A DNA stretch of 64,000 nt, taken from contig CAZEDW010000009.1 in the NCBI GenBank assembly GCA_964510955.1, positions 1-64,000 on the forward strand, read 5' to 3'. Both the position numbers and the translations under genes were made by a program. Under the pieces are notes generated by a model. It was not told the origin of the DNA. It saw only the letters and a list, made by a program, of their open reading frames with translations, and did no database searches. This DNA comes from JAFLCM01 sp964510955. GTDB taxonomy: Bacteria > Planctomycetota > Phycisphaerae > Phycisphaerales > UBA1924. This document shows, one piece after another, positions 34,980-44,478 of this stretch (positions within the stretch are counted from its first letter, which is position 1; each line of letters begins with the position of its first letter).

Positions 34980-37900
34980 ATGACCGCCCCTGCCCGGTTT
35001 TCTCGGTGCGCGTGGATCGCCGCCGGGGTCGCGGTGTGCGCCCCGACGGCTTACGCGGTGCGCTATTACGTCAACGCAGCGGCCCCGCCCGGCGGCGACG
35101 GCTCGTCCTGGTCCGGCGCTTTCAACTCGCTTCCGATGGCTCTCGCGGCGGTGGTGGACGCCGGCACAACCGAAATCTGGGTGCAGTCGGGGATCTACCG
35201 CCCCGGCGCTGCCCAGACCACGGGCGCTGTATTCACCATCCCCGCGGGCCTGTCGCTCCATGGCGGTTTCGCAGGCAATGAAACAGAACTTACCCAGCGC
35301 GACATCGCCGCCAATCCGACCGTCCTTTCAGGCGACAGGCTCGATAACGACATCCCTTACTCGGTCGTTGACTCCGCCTATTACGCGGCTCCCTGCCCCC
35401 CGGACCGCGCCGACAACCTCGGACCGGTCCTCCAGTGCGACGGCGGCGCCGGCATCACCACCCTGACCGGCTTCATTTTCCGGGGTGGGTACTCCCTCTC
35501 TGTGGCCGGCGCAGGCTTGCGCCTCGTGAAAGGCGTTTACAAGGTCCAAGATTGCATCATCACCGACAACCTCGCCAAGGGCCAGGGAAGCGGCGCCCAC
35601 ATTGAGTTCTCCAGCCTCACCATGTCACGGTGCGGCTTGGACCGCAACCGTGGCATGGGCTCCGGCGAGTCCGGCGGTGGAGCGCTGAGCGTCGTCAACG
35701 ACATCCCGGGCGGCAACCAGCCGGTGTACATCGCCAACTGCGAGTTGACGGGCAACGTGTCGGGCGGGGGTGACAGCCCCAGCGCGTTGGCTCTGGCTGC
35801 CCGCGAGTTCACGGTGGTGAACTGCCAGGCATCGGGCAACTTCGGCGGCCCGGTGATGCAGGCCGCCCGCCCCCCGGCCCCGGTGACGATGCAGTTCGTC
35901 AACTGCACCATCGCGTTCAACACGATCCTAGCCCCGACCGCCGCCGGACTCGCAATCGTCAACTCGGGCACGACGCCCGTCGTGGTTTACAACAGCATCG
36001 TCCGTTTCAACACGCTCCCTGGCCAGCCCCCTACCAGCGGCGGCGGCGCGGTGATCCGCGACATCTCTGGCCCCGCGTCCTCTGCCACCATCGCGTTCTG
36101 TGACATTGCTTCCACGAACGCCGGCACACCCACGAGCGGCATCAATCTTGACCCGCTGTTCGAGAACCCCGCCGGCCCCGACGGCGTCATCGGCACACTC
36201 GATGACGACCTGCGCCTCCTGCCCATCTCCCCGTGCATCGACCGCGCCGACATCACCAAGCTTCCTTTCGACACCGCCGATCTGAACGCCAACGGCAACA
36301 CCAGCGAGCCGGTGCCGTTCGACCTCGCCGGCGCGTCCCGCCTCGTGGACGACCCCGCCGTCACCCCGCCGGCACCGGCCACCCCCCTGGACGTGGGCGC
36401 GTTCGAGAGCGCCGGGCGCGCGGGGATGCTCATCCTGACGAACTCAACGCCGTACTTCTACAGCGCGACGGAATCATTTGCTCGACTCCTGGGCGCCGCC
36501 GCTCAAGGATTTGTTCAGGGCGGGGGCTCCGGCGCGCCGCTCAATCTCTCCGCCACCAATCAACCTGCCCTGCGCGTGACGGCGCCCGCGGGCGCCTCGA
36601 GCTACTTGCAACTCGACGAAGCGCCGGTTGTCACACCCGGCGACATTCTCATTGGTGACCGAGCGAATTCATCGTTTGGATTCCTGTCCTGCACCGCCGC
36701 GCTCGCCGGGCCACCGCCGCTCGTCGCCCGCAACATCATCGTGGACCTCGGCATCCTCGAGACCGACGGCCCCCTGACCGCCACCGGCGAACTCCTGATC
36801 AGGGCCCGCGGCGCGCTCGCCACGGGCATCCCTTCGGTCACAGGGATTCTCGCCAACGAGGGTTCCTGGGGCATCCGCGTCCAGTACCCGGTCTCGATCA
36901 ACGGACAGTTCATCCAGCGCCGCTCGCCGGTTCCCGGCGACGCCGCCCCGCAGCTCCACTTCGGCACGATGTCAGACCACCAGGGCTCGTGGACCCTGTC
37001 TCCTCTCACTGTTTCAGGGTCGCTCACATTGACCGGCAGCGTCGAGGTCGTCGCTGACTCTGCGAGCCCCGAGCTCCCGCCCATCGGGACCAGCCTCACG
37101 CTGCTCACCGGTTCGTCCCGCGCCGGCCTGTTCGATACCGCCTTCCTCCCCGGCGACACCAGACGCAGGATGCGCCTTGTTTACTCCAGCACCTCCCGCT
37201 CTGCGAGCGTGAGCGCGGTGGTCGAGAGTGCCGACGCGGCGCTCAACATCCAGCCGCCGATCGGCTTCCCCGTCCCCGGCTCACCCGCCGCCGCCGCCGC
37301 GGGCAAGCTCCACGCGGCCAACAACCTTCAGCCCGACCTGGCCGTGGTGGTTCCTGATACGGCCAACCCCACAACCGCCCCCGGCGCCTTGCACGTCCTG
37401 GTCAACCTCGGCGTCACCGCCAACGCATGGAACGGCTGGGCCGCCGTCACCATCAGCAAGCCCACCGACAACAACCCTTCCGGCGTCTGTATCGCCGAGT
37501 TGAGCGGCGACGGCCTCAACGACATCGCCGTGTGCAACCGATCCTCCAACTCCGTCCAGGTGTTCCTCAACACCGGCGCCGACGACTTCGGAGCACCGCT
37601 CACCTTCCCCTGCGGCGCGGCTCCCAGTGCCATCGCCGCCGGCGACATCGACTCCGACGGCGACCAGGACCTTGCCGTCGCCTGCTCGGCGGTCAACCAG
37701 GTGTGGTTGCTGTTCAACAACGGCTCAGGCTCGTTCACCCACGACGGCGGTTCCGACGAAATCACCGTCGGCACAGACCCGGAGGCCCTCTTCGTCAGTG
37801 ACCTGGACCACACAGGTGGCCCGGACATCGGGGTCGCCAACAAGGGCTCCGACAGCGTGTCAGTCATCTTCAACAAGGGCGTCGCGCTCACGCGCGACGG

Positions 37901-38636
37901 CTCGCAGCGCGCCTGGGGGGGTCTCCAGCTTCCCCACTTCTTCGCCACCGGCGCCGAGCCCTCCAGCATCGAGCCCGGTCAGATCGACAACGGCAAAGAC
38001 CCCGACGTCGTCGTCGGCAACCACGGCTCCGGCAGCGTCACCGTCCTGGTGCCCACGGGCGCCGGGGGGAGCGGAAGCTATGTCGGCTTCACCGGTACCA
38101 TCGGCAACGCCCCCACCTCCGTCGCGCAGGTCGACCTCGATCACGACGGCCGCCTCGACATCGCCGCCACGGCCCAAAGCCCGGTAATGCCCGGCGTCAA
38201 CGTCGTCCGCGTCCTCCGAACCGACGTCGACAACCAGGGCACGCTCACGCTCACCCAATCTCCCGACGTGATACCCCAGGCCCCGCCCACGCTGGTCCTC
38301 GCCGCCGACCTGGACGGCAACGGAACCGACGACCTGCTCACCATCAACCCCGACACCGTCGCGTCCCGGCCCGCCGTGGCCGGCGCCAACCCGGACCGCA
38401 CCGCCCTGCCGCCCCAGACCATCTCGGTCAGTCTCAGCTTCCTCCCCTGCCCGACTGATCTGAACCACGACCGCACGACCAACACCGGCGACCTCACGCT
38501 GCTGCTGCTCCGCTTCGGGCAAGCTGCCCCCGTCGGGTCGCCCGCAGCCGCCGCCGACCTGAACTTCGACGGCGTGGTCAACACCACCGACCTGACCCAG
38601 CTCCTGCTGAAGTTTGGACAGGCGTGCCCCGCGTAG
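34980..38636 (+). CDS. Giant secreted protein, beta-helix and GC-type dockerin (paralogue 2)
   Basis: A 1,218-residue exported protein from ATG 34980 (signal peptide to about residue 24, TAYA). Domain order matches the upstream gene: beta-helix start YYVNAAAPPGGDGSSWSGAF, LHGGFAGNETELTQRDIAAN, then LLPISPCIDRADI as in choice-of-anchor beta-helix proteins, a second beta region, FG-GAP-like repeats and the C-terminal dockerin pair. The last 430 residues are closely similar to paralogue 1 (for example VNLGVTANAWNGWAAVTISK against INLGATANAWNGWAAVTLTK), while the N-terminal halves differ much more. The gap between the genes is only 59 bp, so they are probably one transcript. Function unknown. Confidence 0.85.
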   Translation: MTAPARFSRCAWIAAGVAVCAPTAYAVRYYVNAAAPPGGDGSSWSGAFNSLPMALAAVVDAGTTEIWVQSGIYRPGAAQTTGAVFTIPAGLSLHGGFAGNETELTQRDIAANPTVLSGDRLDNDIPYSVVDSAYYAAPCPPDRADNLGPVLQCDGGAGITTLTGFIFRGGYSLSVAGAGLRLVKGVYKVQDCIITDNLAKGQGSGAHIEFSSLTMSRCGLDRNRGMGSGESGGGALSVVNDIPGGNQPVYIANCELTGNVSGGGDSPSALALAAREFTVVNCQASGNFGGPVMQAARPPAPVTMQFVNCTIAFNTILAPTAAGLAIVNSGTTPVVVYNSIVRFNTLPGQPPTSGGGAVIRDISGPASSATIAFCDIASTNAGTPTSGINLDPLFENPAGPDGVIGTLDDDLRLLPISPCIDRADITKLPFDTADLNANGNTSEPVPFDLAGASRLVDDPAVTPPAPATPLDVGAFESAGRAGMLILTNSTPYFYSATESFARLLGAAAQGFVQGGGSGAPLNLSATNQPALRVTAPAGASSYLQLDEAPVVTPGDILIGDRANSSFGFLSCTAALAGPPPLVARNIIVDLGILETDGPLTATGELLIRARGALATGIPSVTGILANEGSWGIRVQYPVSINGQFIQRRSPVPGDAAPQLHFGTMSDHQGSWTLSPLTVSGSLTLTGSVEVVADSASPELPPIGTSLTLLTGSSRAGLFDTAFLPGDTRRRMRLVYSSTSRSASVSAVVESADAALNIQPPIGFPVPGSPAAAAAGKLHAANNLQPDLAVVVPDTANPTTAPGALHVLVNLGVTANAWNGWAAVTISKPTDNNPSGVCIAELSGDGLNDIAVCNRSSNSVQVFLNTGADDFGAPLTFPCGAAPSAIAAGDIDSDGDQDLAVACSAVNQVWLLFNNGSGSFTHDGGSDEITVGTDPEALFVSDLDHTGGPDIGVANKGSDSVSVIFNKGVALTRDGSQRAWGGLQLPHFFATGAEPSSIEPGQIDNGKDPDVVVGNHGSGSVTVLVPTGAGGSGSYVGFTGTIGNAPTSVAQVDLDHDGRLDIAATAQSPVMPGVNVVRVLRTDVDNQGTLTLTQSPDVIPQAPPTLVLAADLDGNGTDDLLTINPDTVASRPAVAGANPDRTALPPQTISVSLSFLPCPTDLNHDRTTNTGDLTLLLLRFGQAAPVGSPAAAADLNFDGVVNTTDLTQLLLKFGQACPA

Positions 38637-38771
38637 CCAACACGGAGCAGAGCGGTTTGGATCGCGTAAGGGACGGGACTTTCTGTGGCGCGATTTGCAC
38701 CTTGGCCACGCGAATTGGATGGTTCTCGTTCAGAAGCGAACGCCGTCCACCCGCGTACCAGGGAGAAAGTC

Positions 38772-39671
38772 ATGCGCACCCGTACCCACCCGAAAGCATC
38801 AACCGCCGTCTTGTTCGCCGCACTGGCCGCCGGCCTTTCGACCGTCTCCGCCGTGGCGGTCTCCATTCCGATCACCAATCACGGCTTTGAAGCCGACCTC
38901 ACCGCCGTCAACACGTTCCGCCCAGTCATCCCCCAGGGCTGGCAGGTGTATGACCCGAGCTTTATCGTGGATCAGGGCGCTGACGCGGTCGGTGTGCTTC
39001 GACCCACGAGCATTTCGTTTTTTCCGGGCGGCACAACCGAGGGCGTCAACGCGGCGTTGGTTTACCTCGCGGGCGATGTCGGGGCCGGTCCTGTGGGACT
39101 GGCCCAGACCGTGAACGCCGCGCTGCAGCCCCATACGCGCTACACCCTGCGGGCCGACGTGGGCAACATCGCTTCGGGCACCAGCGTGCCGCCCAACCCG
39201 GTGCAGTATTTCAATCTCGATGGGTTCCCCGGCTACCGGGTGCAACTGCTGGCCGGGGGCGTGGTGATCGCGCAGGACGACAACACGCTGGCGGGCTCGA
39301 TCCCCGAGGGGGAGTTCCGCACCAGCACCGTGACGCTCGACGTAGGGGCATCGCACGCGCAGATCGGGCAGCCGCTCGGCGTGCGCGTCGTGAATCTCAA
39401 CGCTGCGGGCACGCCGGAGGCGCCGGGCATCGAAGTTGACTTCGATAATATCCGCCTGGACGCCGATGCGCTGGCCCCGGTGTGCGTTGGTGACATCAAC
39501 GCCGATGGCGCGGTCGGCACCGCCGACCTCACGGCGCTGCTGGCGGTGTTCGGACAGGCCGCGGCGGTGGGTAGCCCTGCCGCCGCCGCCGACTTCAACG
39601 CCGACGGCGCGGTGAACACGGCGGACCTGGCCGTATTGCTCGCGCGGTTCGGGCAGGCTTGCCCGGCGTGA
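38772..39671 (+). CDS. Secreted protein with GC-type dockerin
   Basis: A 299-residue exported protein. A signal peptide (about 1-28) leads into a beta-sandwich-like domain, SIPITNHGFEADLTAVNTFR, with PQGWQVYD and later GYRVQLLAGG, AGTPEAPGIEVDFDNIRLDA, a layout like the carbohydrate-binding-module-type domains of many PEP-CTERM and dockerin proteins. The C-terminal 60 residues carry DINADGAVGTADLTALLAVF and DFNADGAVNTADLAVLLARF between two cysteines. The ATG has a GGGAGAAAG ribosome site. It follows the two giant paralogues on the same strand, 135 bp downstream. The ligand of the N-terminal domain is unknown. Confidence 0.82.
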   Translation: MRTRTHPKASTAVLFAALAAGLSTVSAVAVSIPITNHGFEADLTAVNTFRPVIPQGWQVYDPSFIVDQGADAVGVLRPTSISFFPGGTTEGVNAALVYLAGDVGAGPVGLAQTVNAALQPHTRYTLRADVGNIASGTSVPPNPVQYFNLDGFPGYRVQLLAGGVVIAQDDNTLAGSIPEGEFRTSTVTLDVGASHAQIGQPLGVRVVNLNAAGTPEAPGIEVDFDNIRLDADALAPVCVGDINADGAVGTADLTALLAVFGQAAAVGSPAAAADFNADGAVNTADLAVLLARFGQACPA

Positions 39672-39686
39672 CCCAAGCGGCGGCGC

Positions 39687-40142
39687 CTACTGCACTCTCT
39701 CGAACACCCACTCGCGGGCGCGGACACTGTACTTGCGAGAATCAAGATCGCCCGTGCCGGGAGCGGCGACATCCGTCTCGGACGTGGAATCGTGGTGCAG
39801 CCGCCAGCCGCGACGCCCCACGACGCTGATGAGGTCCGTCTCGGTGCGCGTGGCAAAGGGCTCGCCCGGGCAGAACGAGTCGAAGAACTTCGGGGAGAGG
39901 TTGTACGTGGGCTCGTTCACCCGGTCCAGCACCTGCACCGCGCGGCCCGGCGTGACCCACAGCATCTCGACATCCCGTTGCGGGACGCCGGGGTAGCTGG
40001 TGCTGGAGACGCGCAGCGTGGCGTACTCGTAGCGGGGTGGTGAGGTGTAGGCGATCGGGGCATCGCCGCCGAGCCCACGGGCGGCGAAGACCAAGCCCGA
40101 GGCCAGGACTCCCAGGCCGATCGCGGCGTTCGAAAGTTTCAT
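39687..40142 (-). CDS. Small exported protein of unknown function
   Basis: A 151-residue protein from ATG 40142 with a signal peptide or N-terminal anchor (MKLSNAAIGLGVLASGLVFA). The mature part, PPRYEYATLRVSS...VVGRRGWRLHHDS...REWVFERVQ, resembles the DUF4177-like pattern (YEYxxL...LNxxGxxGWxxV...FxR) of small secreted proteins. One cysteine is present (FCPGEP). It is convergent with the dockerin gene and shares strand with crcB, which lies upstream. Confidence 0.65.
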   Translation of the reverse strand: MKLSNAAIGLGVLASGLVFAARGLGGDAPIAYTSPPRYEYATLRVSSTSYPGVPQRDVEMLWVTPGRAVQVLDRVNEPTYNLSPKFFDSFCPGEPFATRTETDLISVVGRRGWRLHHDSTSETDVAAPGTGDLDSRKYSVRAREWVFERVQ

Positions 40143-40249
40143 GGCGGATACTCCGGCGGGTGCGGTGGGTGCCAACCGCGAGCGTGCGTTCGCCCGCGGA
40201 ACATCGAAATGTTACGAGGCTGGAACGGCCGGCGGGCCGGCGGGGCGCA

Positions 40250-40630
40250 CTATCGCCTGCCCACCCACACGCCAAGGGCGACAGCGCCGAGCGACAACAG
40301 GTTGGAAAGCAGGACGTACGCAACTCCCTGGCCCGCGCGGCCGTCGTTCATCATGGTCACGGTCTCCAGGCCGAACGACGAGAAGGTGGTGTACCCGCCA
40401 AGCACGCCGATGATCGCCGCGGCCCGGAGCTCGTCCCGCAGAGACTCGGGTCCAAAGGCGAGCCCGCTGACGATGCCGATGGCCAGGCACCCCGACACGT
40501 TGACTGTGAGCGTCCCCCACGGGAAGCCCTTGACGTACACGCCGAGCCGCTCCTGCACCATCGCGCCGATCAGGTAACGCAGCACGCCGCCCGCGCCGGC
40601 GCCGAGGAAGATGAGCAGGAGCTTGAGCAC
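40250..40630 (-). CDS. crcB: Fluoride channel CrcB/FluC
   Basis: A 126-residue four-helix membrane protein that exports fluoride as a dual-topology dimer. Seen: GAGAGGVLRYLI in helix 1, FPWGTLTVNVSGCLAIGI (conserved Asn) in helix 2, and the signature GGYTTFSSFGLET in helix 3 with the Phe and Ser/Thr residues of the pore. The start is a GTG. Only 46 bp separate it from the upstream ABC-2 permease stop, too little for a full fluoride riboswitch. Confidence 0.93.
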   Translation of the reverse strand: MLKLLLIFLGAGAGGVLRYLIGAMVQERLGVYVKGFPWGTLTVNVSGCLAIGIVSGLAFGPESLRDELRAAAIIGVLGGYTTFSSFGLETVTMMNDGRAGQGVAYVLLSNLLSLGAVALGVWVGRR

Positions 40631-40676
40631 GCCGGGAGGGTAGCGGGGCGGTCAACTGGATCCAACCGCGGCTGCC

Positions 40677-42005
40677 TCAGGCGCCGGTATCGCGGGCGAA
40701 CAGGCGCGCCCCCAGCCCGAAGCCGACGACTCCCACCGCCAGGAGCACGCCGCATGGGAGGGCCATTTCCTGCGCCGAGAATCCGCGCCACAGCCCGCCC
40801 TCGACGGCGAGGATCCCCCATTTGACCGGGCTGAAGCCGCTTGCCTTCTGGAGCCAGTCGGGCATGGCGAACAGCGGGATGGACCCGCCGCCGGCGAGCG
40901 TGAACACGAGCATGACCGGCCAGGCTATCTGCGATGACTTGGCCATCCGCCCGATGACCGCCAGCAGCATCATGATGCCCACGAAGCAGACCGCGACGCA
41001 CAGCAGCGCAATGACAAGCATGGGCCAGGAGACCGGGCGGACTTTGAAGACCACGACGGCGACCGCCACCATGACGGCGCCGACGAGCAGCGTCGTCGCG
41101 GCGCACGCGATGGCCTTGCCGCCCAGTACGCGGTTCCATCCCAACGGCGCGAGCCGCAGTCGGATGAGTGTGCCGGACTGGCGCTCGGTCAACAGCGAGA
41201 TGGCGAAACCCGAGCAGCAACCAATCACCCCCCACATGATGGCTTGGGCGAACGTGACCGCGTAGGCGTTCCTGGGGCCCTTGAGCTCGGTCGGCTGCAC
41301 TTCAAGCGTCTTGATGTTGACCGGGTTGAACCCGCTCGTCCCCGCGGCCGCCGTGTTCGCCGACGGCGCGGCGTCGTCCGGCGCCGGCTGCTGTGCGTTC
41401 ACGCTGCCCAGCGAGTCGAGCATCCTGTCCAGGTCGTCGTAGAACGAGTTCATGACGGCGTGGCGCTCGGGCGACAAGGTTGCCAGCCCTTTCACCCGCG
41501 CCCGGGCGTCCCTGGCCATGTCCTTCATCCGCGAGGTGTCGGTGAATACGCGGCTGAGTCGCTTGAAGGCCTGCTCGGTCAGCAGCCCGCTGATCATGCC
41601 GCCCTCGGCGTTCCTGGAGGGGTCGCAGCCGACCTCGATCGTGGTTGCGCTGCCGGCGAACAACGAGTCCGTGCCGGCGCCGAACCCCTTGGGCAGCACG
41701 ACCGCCGCGGCCTGTTTCCCGAGGCGCACCTGCTTCACGGCCTCGTCGCGCGTGGGGGCCGGCGTCACGTTGAAGTGGCCGCACTCGGCGAGCTGCTTCA
41801 CGAAGGCCCCGGACTCGCCCGAGGCGTCCTCGTCCACCAGCGCGATCGAGATCTTGCGCGGTCCATCGTCGCCCGATCCCCCGGCGAACACGGTGCCGAA
41901 GAAGACGCCGATGATGACCGGGAAAGCGAACGTGAAGAACACCGCCGCCTTGTCGCGCAGCAGCAGGCGGATGTCCTTGATCGCGATGGCGAGGACGGGG
42001 CCCAT
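40677..42005 (-). CDS. ABC-2 type transporter permease
   Basis: A 442-residue membrane subunit of an exporter. One N-terminal helix (about 20-42, FFTFAFPVIIGVFFGTVFAG) precedes a large extracytoplasmic domain (about 45-255: ISIALVDEDASG, ECGHFNVTPAPTRDEAVKQV, AAVVLPKGFG) as in YhgE/Pip and ABC2_membrane_3 proteins, and about five C-terminal helices carry the transport core (GTLIRLRLAPLGWNRVLGGK). The start overlaps the ATPase stop by one base (TGATG). The exported substrate is not evident. Confidence 0.87.
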   Translation of the reverse strand: MGPVLAIAIKDIRLLLRDKAAVFFTFAFPVIIGVFFGTVFAGGSGDDGPRKISIALVDEDASGESGAFVKQLAECGHFNVTPAPTRDEAVKQVRLGKQAAAVVLPKGFGAGTDSLFAGSATTIEVGCDPSRNAEGGMISGLLTEQAFKRLSRVFTDTSRMKDMARDARARVKGLATLSPERHAVMNSFYDDLDRMLDSLGSVNAQQPAPDDAAPSANTAAAGTSGFNPVNIKTLEVQPTELKGPRNAYAVTFAQAIMWGVIGCCSGFAISLLTERQSGTLIRLRLAPLGWNRVLGGKAIACAATTLLVGAVMVAVAVVVFKVRPVSWPMLVIALLCVAVCFVGIMMLLAVIGRMAKSSQIAWPVMLVFTLAGGGSIPLFAMPDWLQKASGFSPVKWGILAVEGGLWRGFSAQEMALPCGVLLAVGVVGFGLGARLFARDTGA

Positions 42006-42856
42006 CAGTCGCGCAGGCTCCTTCCGGTGAGGTTGAGGAATACTGATTCGAGGCTCGGTCGCTCGACGCGGACCGACAGGGTGCCCGGCGTCGCCAGGGC
42101 GCGTTGACACTCTCCCGCGGGGTCTGCCGTTCGCACGGGCGTCTCGCCGTCGGTGCGCTGGATGTAGACCACGCTCTCCCCGCCGTGCGAGGAGATCAGC
42201 TCATCGACCGTGCCCAGGGCGATCAGCTTTCCGTGGTCCACGACCGCGATGCGGTCGCACAGGCGCTGGGCCTCTTCCATGTAGTGGGTCGTGTAGACGA
42301 CGGTGCGCCCGGTGGCTTTCAGCTTCAGCACCAGGTCGAACAGCGCGTTGCGAGACTGCGGGTCCACGCCCGCGGTCGGCTCGTCCAGCAGCACCAGGTC
42401 CGGGCTGTTCACCAGCGACGCGGCGAAGTTCAGGCGGCGCTTCATGCCGCCCGAGAACGTGCCGGTGCGGCTCCCGGCACGGTCCGCGAGCCCCACGGTC
42501 GTCAAAAGGTCGCGCACCACCCTCCGCTGCTCGGTCCCGGTGATCGAGTAGAGCGAAGCGAAGAACGCCAGGTTCTCCTCGGCGGTGAGCTCGTCGTACA
42601 GCGCGATCGACTGGGGCGCCACGCCGATCCGCGCCCGGACCCTGGGGTCGGAGGGGGGCCCGCCGAGCTCGTCGGTCAGGCTGACCGCCCCAGAATCCGG
42701 CTCGAGCAGCCCGACGCACATCGAGATGGTGGTGCTCTTGCCGGCGCCGTTGGGGCCCAGCAGGCCGAAGACCTCGCCGCGGCGCACCTCAAAGCTCAGC
42801 CCGTCGACGGCGGTCAGCGGTCCGAAGCTCTTTCGCAGGTCGCGCAGCCGCAGCAT
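42005..42856 (-). CDS. ABC-2 type transporter ATP-binding protein
   Basis: A 283-residue ATPase paired with the following permease. Walker A GPNGAGKST (about 34-42), Q-loop GVAPQSIALYDELTAEENLAFF, signature FSGGMKRRLN, Walker B LVLLDEPTAGVD and the H-loop TTHYMEEAQ are complete. The pattern is that of CcmA/YhaQ-like daunorubicin-type exporters. A C-terminal domain (about 215-283) ends in LESVFLNLTGRSLRD, typical of this family. The cheB stop lies 44 bp upstream on the same strand, so read-through from the chemotaxis operon is possible. Confidence 0.9.
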   Translation of the reverse strand: MLRLRDLRKSFGPLTAVDGLSFEVRRGEVFGLLGPNGAGKSTTISMCVGLLEPDSGAVSLTDELGGPPSDPRVRARIGVAPQSIALYDELTAEENLAFFASLYSITGTEQRRVVRDLLTTVGLADRAGSRTGTFSGGMKRRLNFAASLVNSPDLVLLDEPTAGVDPQSRNALFDLVLKLKATGRTVVYTTHYMEEAQRLCDRIAVVDHGKLIALGTVDELISSHGGESVVYIQRTDGETPVRTADPAGECQRALATPGTLSVRVERPSLESVFLNLTGRSLRD

Positions 42857-42900
42857 CGGCGCGCAACGTACCGTGCCGGTGGGAACCGGTCAAAGCCGGC

Positions 42901-44001
42901 TCATCCCGCCTTCCTGAGGACGGACTTTCCGGCCGAAGCCAGCACCGCGGCAAGTTCGTTGGGCGGGAGCATGGCGGATGCCACGCCGCGCTCGTAAACC
43001 GCCCGGGGCATCCCGTAGACCACGCACGTTTCTGCGGACTGGCCCAGCAGGATCCCACCGGCGTTTTTGAGTTCGACGGCGCCTTTGCCCCCGTCGTCGC
43101 CCATGCCCGTGAGCACGATGCCCAGGCAGCCGGCGCCCGCGACGCCGGCGGCGGTCTGCAGGAGCACGTCGACGCTGGGGAAATAGATGGTGGACGCGGG
43201 CTCGCGGTTGATGGAAGCGGAGAGTTTGCCCGCCACGCGGCGCAGGTGGGTGTTCTGGCCGCCGGGGCAGATGTAGATGTTGCCGGGCAGGATGGAAGCA
43301 CCGGGCTCCAGGTGATGCACCGGGACCTTGCACACCTGGCGGAGGCGCTCGCTCATCGAACGGGTGAACACCTCGGGCATGTGCTGGGCGACCACGATCG
43401 GCGCCGGGAATCCGGTGGGCACGTCGCGCAAGACCCGTTCGACCACCGGGGGGCCGCCGGTGCTGCTGCCGATGCACACAAGCTCGAGCCGAGCGGGGAT
43501 GAGGCGTTCGGGCCTGAGCGTGGGCGAGACGGTCCCGATGGTCTGTGTGGAATGCCCCGCGGCGGCCGCGACGGCGCGGCGCGTCGGTCGGGTCCGCCCC
43601 ACAGCCTTGATCCGGCGGAGCAGCTCGTCCTTGAGCTTGATGATCCCCAGCGATACGTGCGACTGCTCCTTGGCGAGCACGTCGGCGGCGCCGAGCTGCA
43701 GGGCCGTCAGGGCCGCGTGCGAACCCTCGGTTGTCAGCGAGCTGAGCATGATGACGTTGACGGGGCACTCGGCCATGATCCGGCGCAGCGCCGTCAGCCC
43801 GTCCATCTCGGGCATCTCGATGTCCATGGTCATCGCGTCGGGCTTGAGCGAGGCGGCCATCTCCAGCCCCTCGCGCCCGTTGCGCGCCACGCCCACCACG
43901 TCGATCTCGGGGTCTTCGGCGATCATCGAGCTGATCGCCTTGCGCATGAAGGCCGAATCGTCGACCACCACGACACGGAGCTTGCGGGCGGGGAGTGTCA
44001 T
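42901..44001 (-). CDS. cheB: Chemotaxis protein-glutamate methylesterase CheB
   Basis: A 366-residue CheB that removes methyl groups from receptor glutamates. The N-terminal receiver has acidic residues at 14-15, the phosphorylation site Asp60 (MTMDIEMPEMDG) and Lys111 (LAKEQ). The esterase domain holds the catalytic Ser180 (CIGSSTGGPP), His207 (VAQHMPEVF) and Asp302 (VLTGMGDDGGKG). It is the last gene of the che operon. No receptor methylation target is encoded in the window. Confidence 0.95.
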   Translation of the reverse strand: MTLPARKLRVVVVDDSAFMRKAISSMIAEDPEIDVVGVARNGREGLEMAASLKPDAMTMDIEMPEMDGLTALRRIMAECPVNVIMLSSLTTEGSHAALTALQLGAADVLAKEQSHVSLGIIKLKDELLRRIKAVGRTRPTRRAVAAAAGHSTQTIGTVSPTLRPERLIPARLELVCIGSSTGGPPVVERVLRDVPTGFPAPIVVAQHMPEVFTRSMSERLRQVCKVPVHHLEPGASILPGNIYICPGGQNTHLRRVAGKLSASINREPASTIYFPSVDVLLQTAAGVAGAGCLGIVLTGMGDDGGKGAVELKNAGGILLGQSAETCVVYGMPRAVYERGVASAMLPPNELAAVLASAGKSVLRKAG

Positions 44002-44059
44002 CGTGTGCTGGGTTCCGGCAACGGCGGCGCGGCGATGAGCGTGCGATCGAACGGTCTGG

Positions 44060-44434
44060 TCAGGCCGCGGCGGGCGCCTTGGCCATGGTCTCGTTGATGC
44101 GCTGGGCCAGGAGGTCCGGGGTGAACGGCTTGACGACGTAGTTGTTGACGCCCGCCTTGATCGCCTCGATGACGCGGGACTTCTCGGCCTCGGTGGTCAC
44201 CATGATGACCGGTGACTTGCCGCCCTTGGCGCGGTACTGCTTGACGAACGTCAGCCCGTCCATGTTGGGCATGTTCCAGTCCACGAGCAGCAGTTCGGGC
44301 TGGACCGTCGGTACCTTGGCCAGCGCATCGGCGCCGTCCACGGCTTCCTCGATGGCGGTGTGCCCCATCTGGGTCAGGATGCCCTTCTGGATGTTCCGCA
44401 TCGTCTTGGAGTCGTCGACCAAAAGGATCTTCAT
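44060..44434 (-). CDS. cheY: Chemotaxis response regulator CheY
   Basis: A 124-residue single-domain receiver. Acidic pair Asp7-Asp8, phosphoacceptor Asp52 (LLLVDWNMPNMDG), the Thr of VTTEAE (near 79) and Lys102 (VVKPF) are all present. No output domain. It lies between cheX and cheB, as expected for the CheY that CheA phosphorylates and the CheX-like protein dephosphorylates. Confidence 0.93.
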   Translation of the reverse strand: MKILLVDDSKTMRNIQKGILTQMGHTAIEEAVDGADALAKVPTVQPELLLVDWNMPNMDGLTFVKQYRAKGGKSPVIMVTTEAEKSRVIEAIKAGVNNYVVKPFTPDLLAQRINETMAKAPAAA

Positions 44435-44478
44435 TGGGTGGTTCCTTGGCTCAGGGCCGTTGTGCTGTGGTGTTGTGC

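Noticed and set aside
40631..40676. Fluoride riboswitch upstream of crcB
   Set aside because: Only 46 bp separate crcB from the upstream gene and no fluoride-aptamer pattern is seen.
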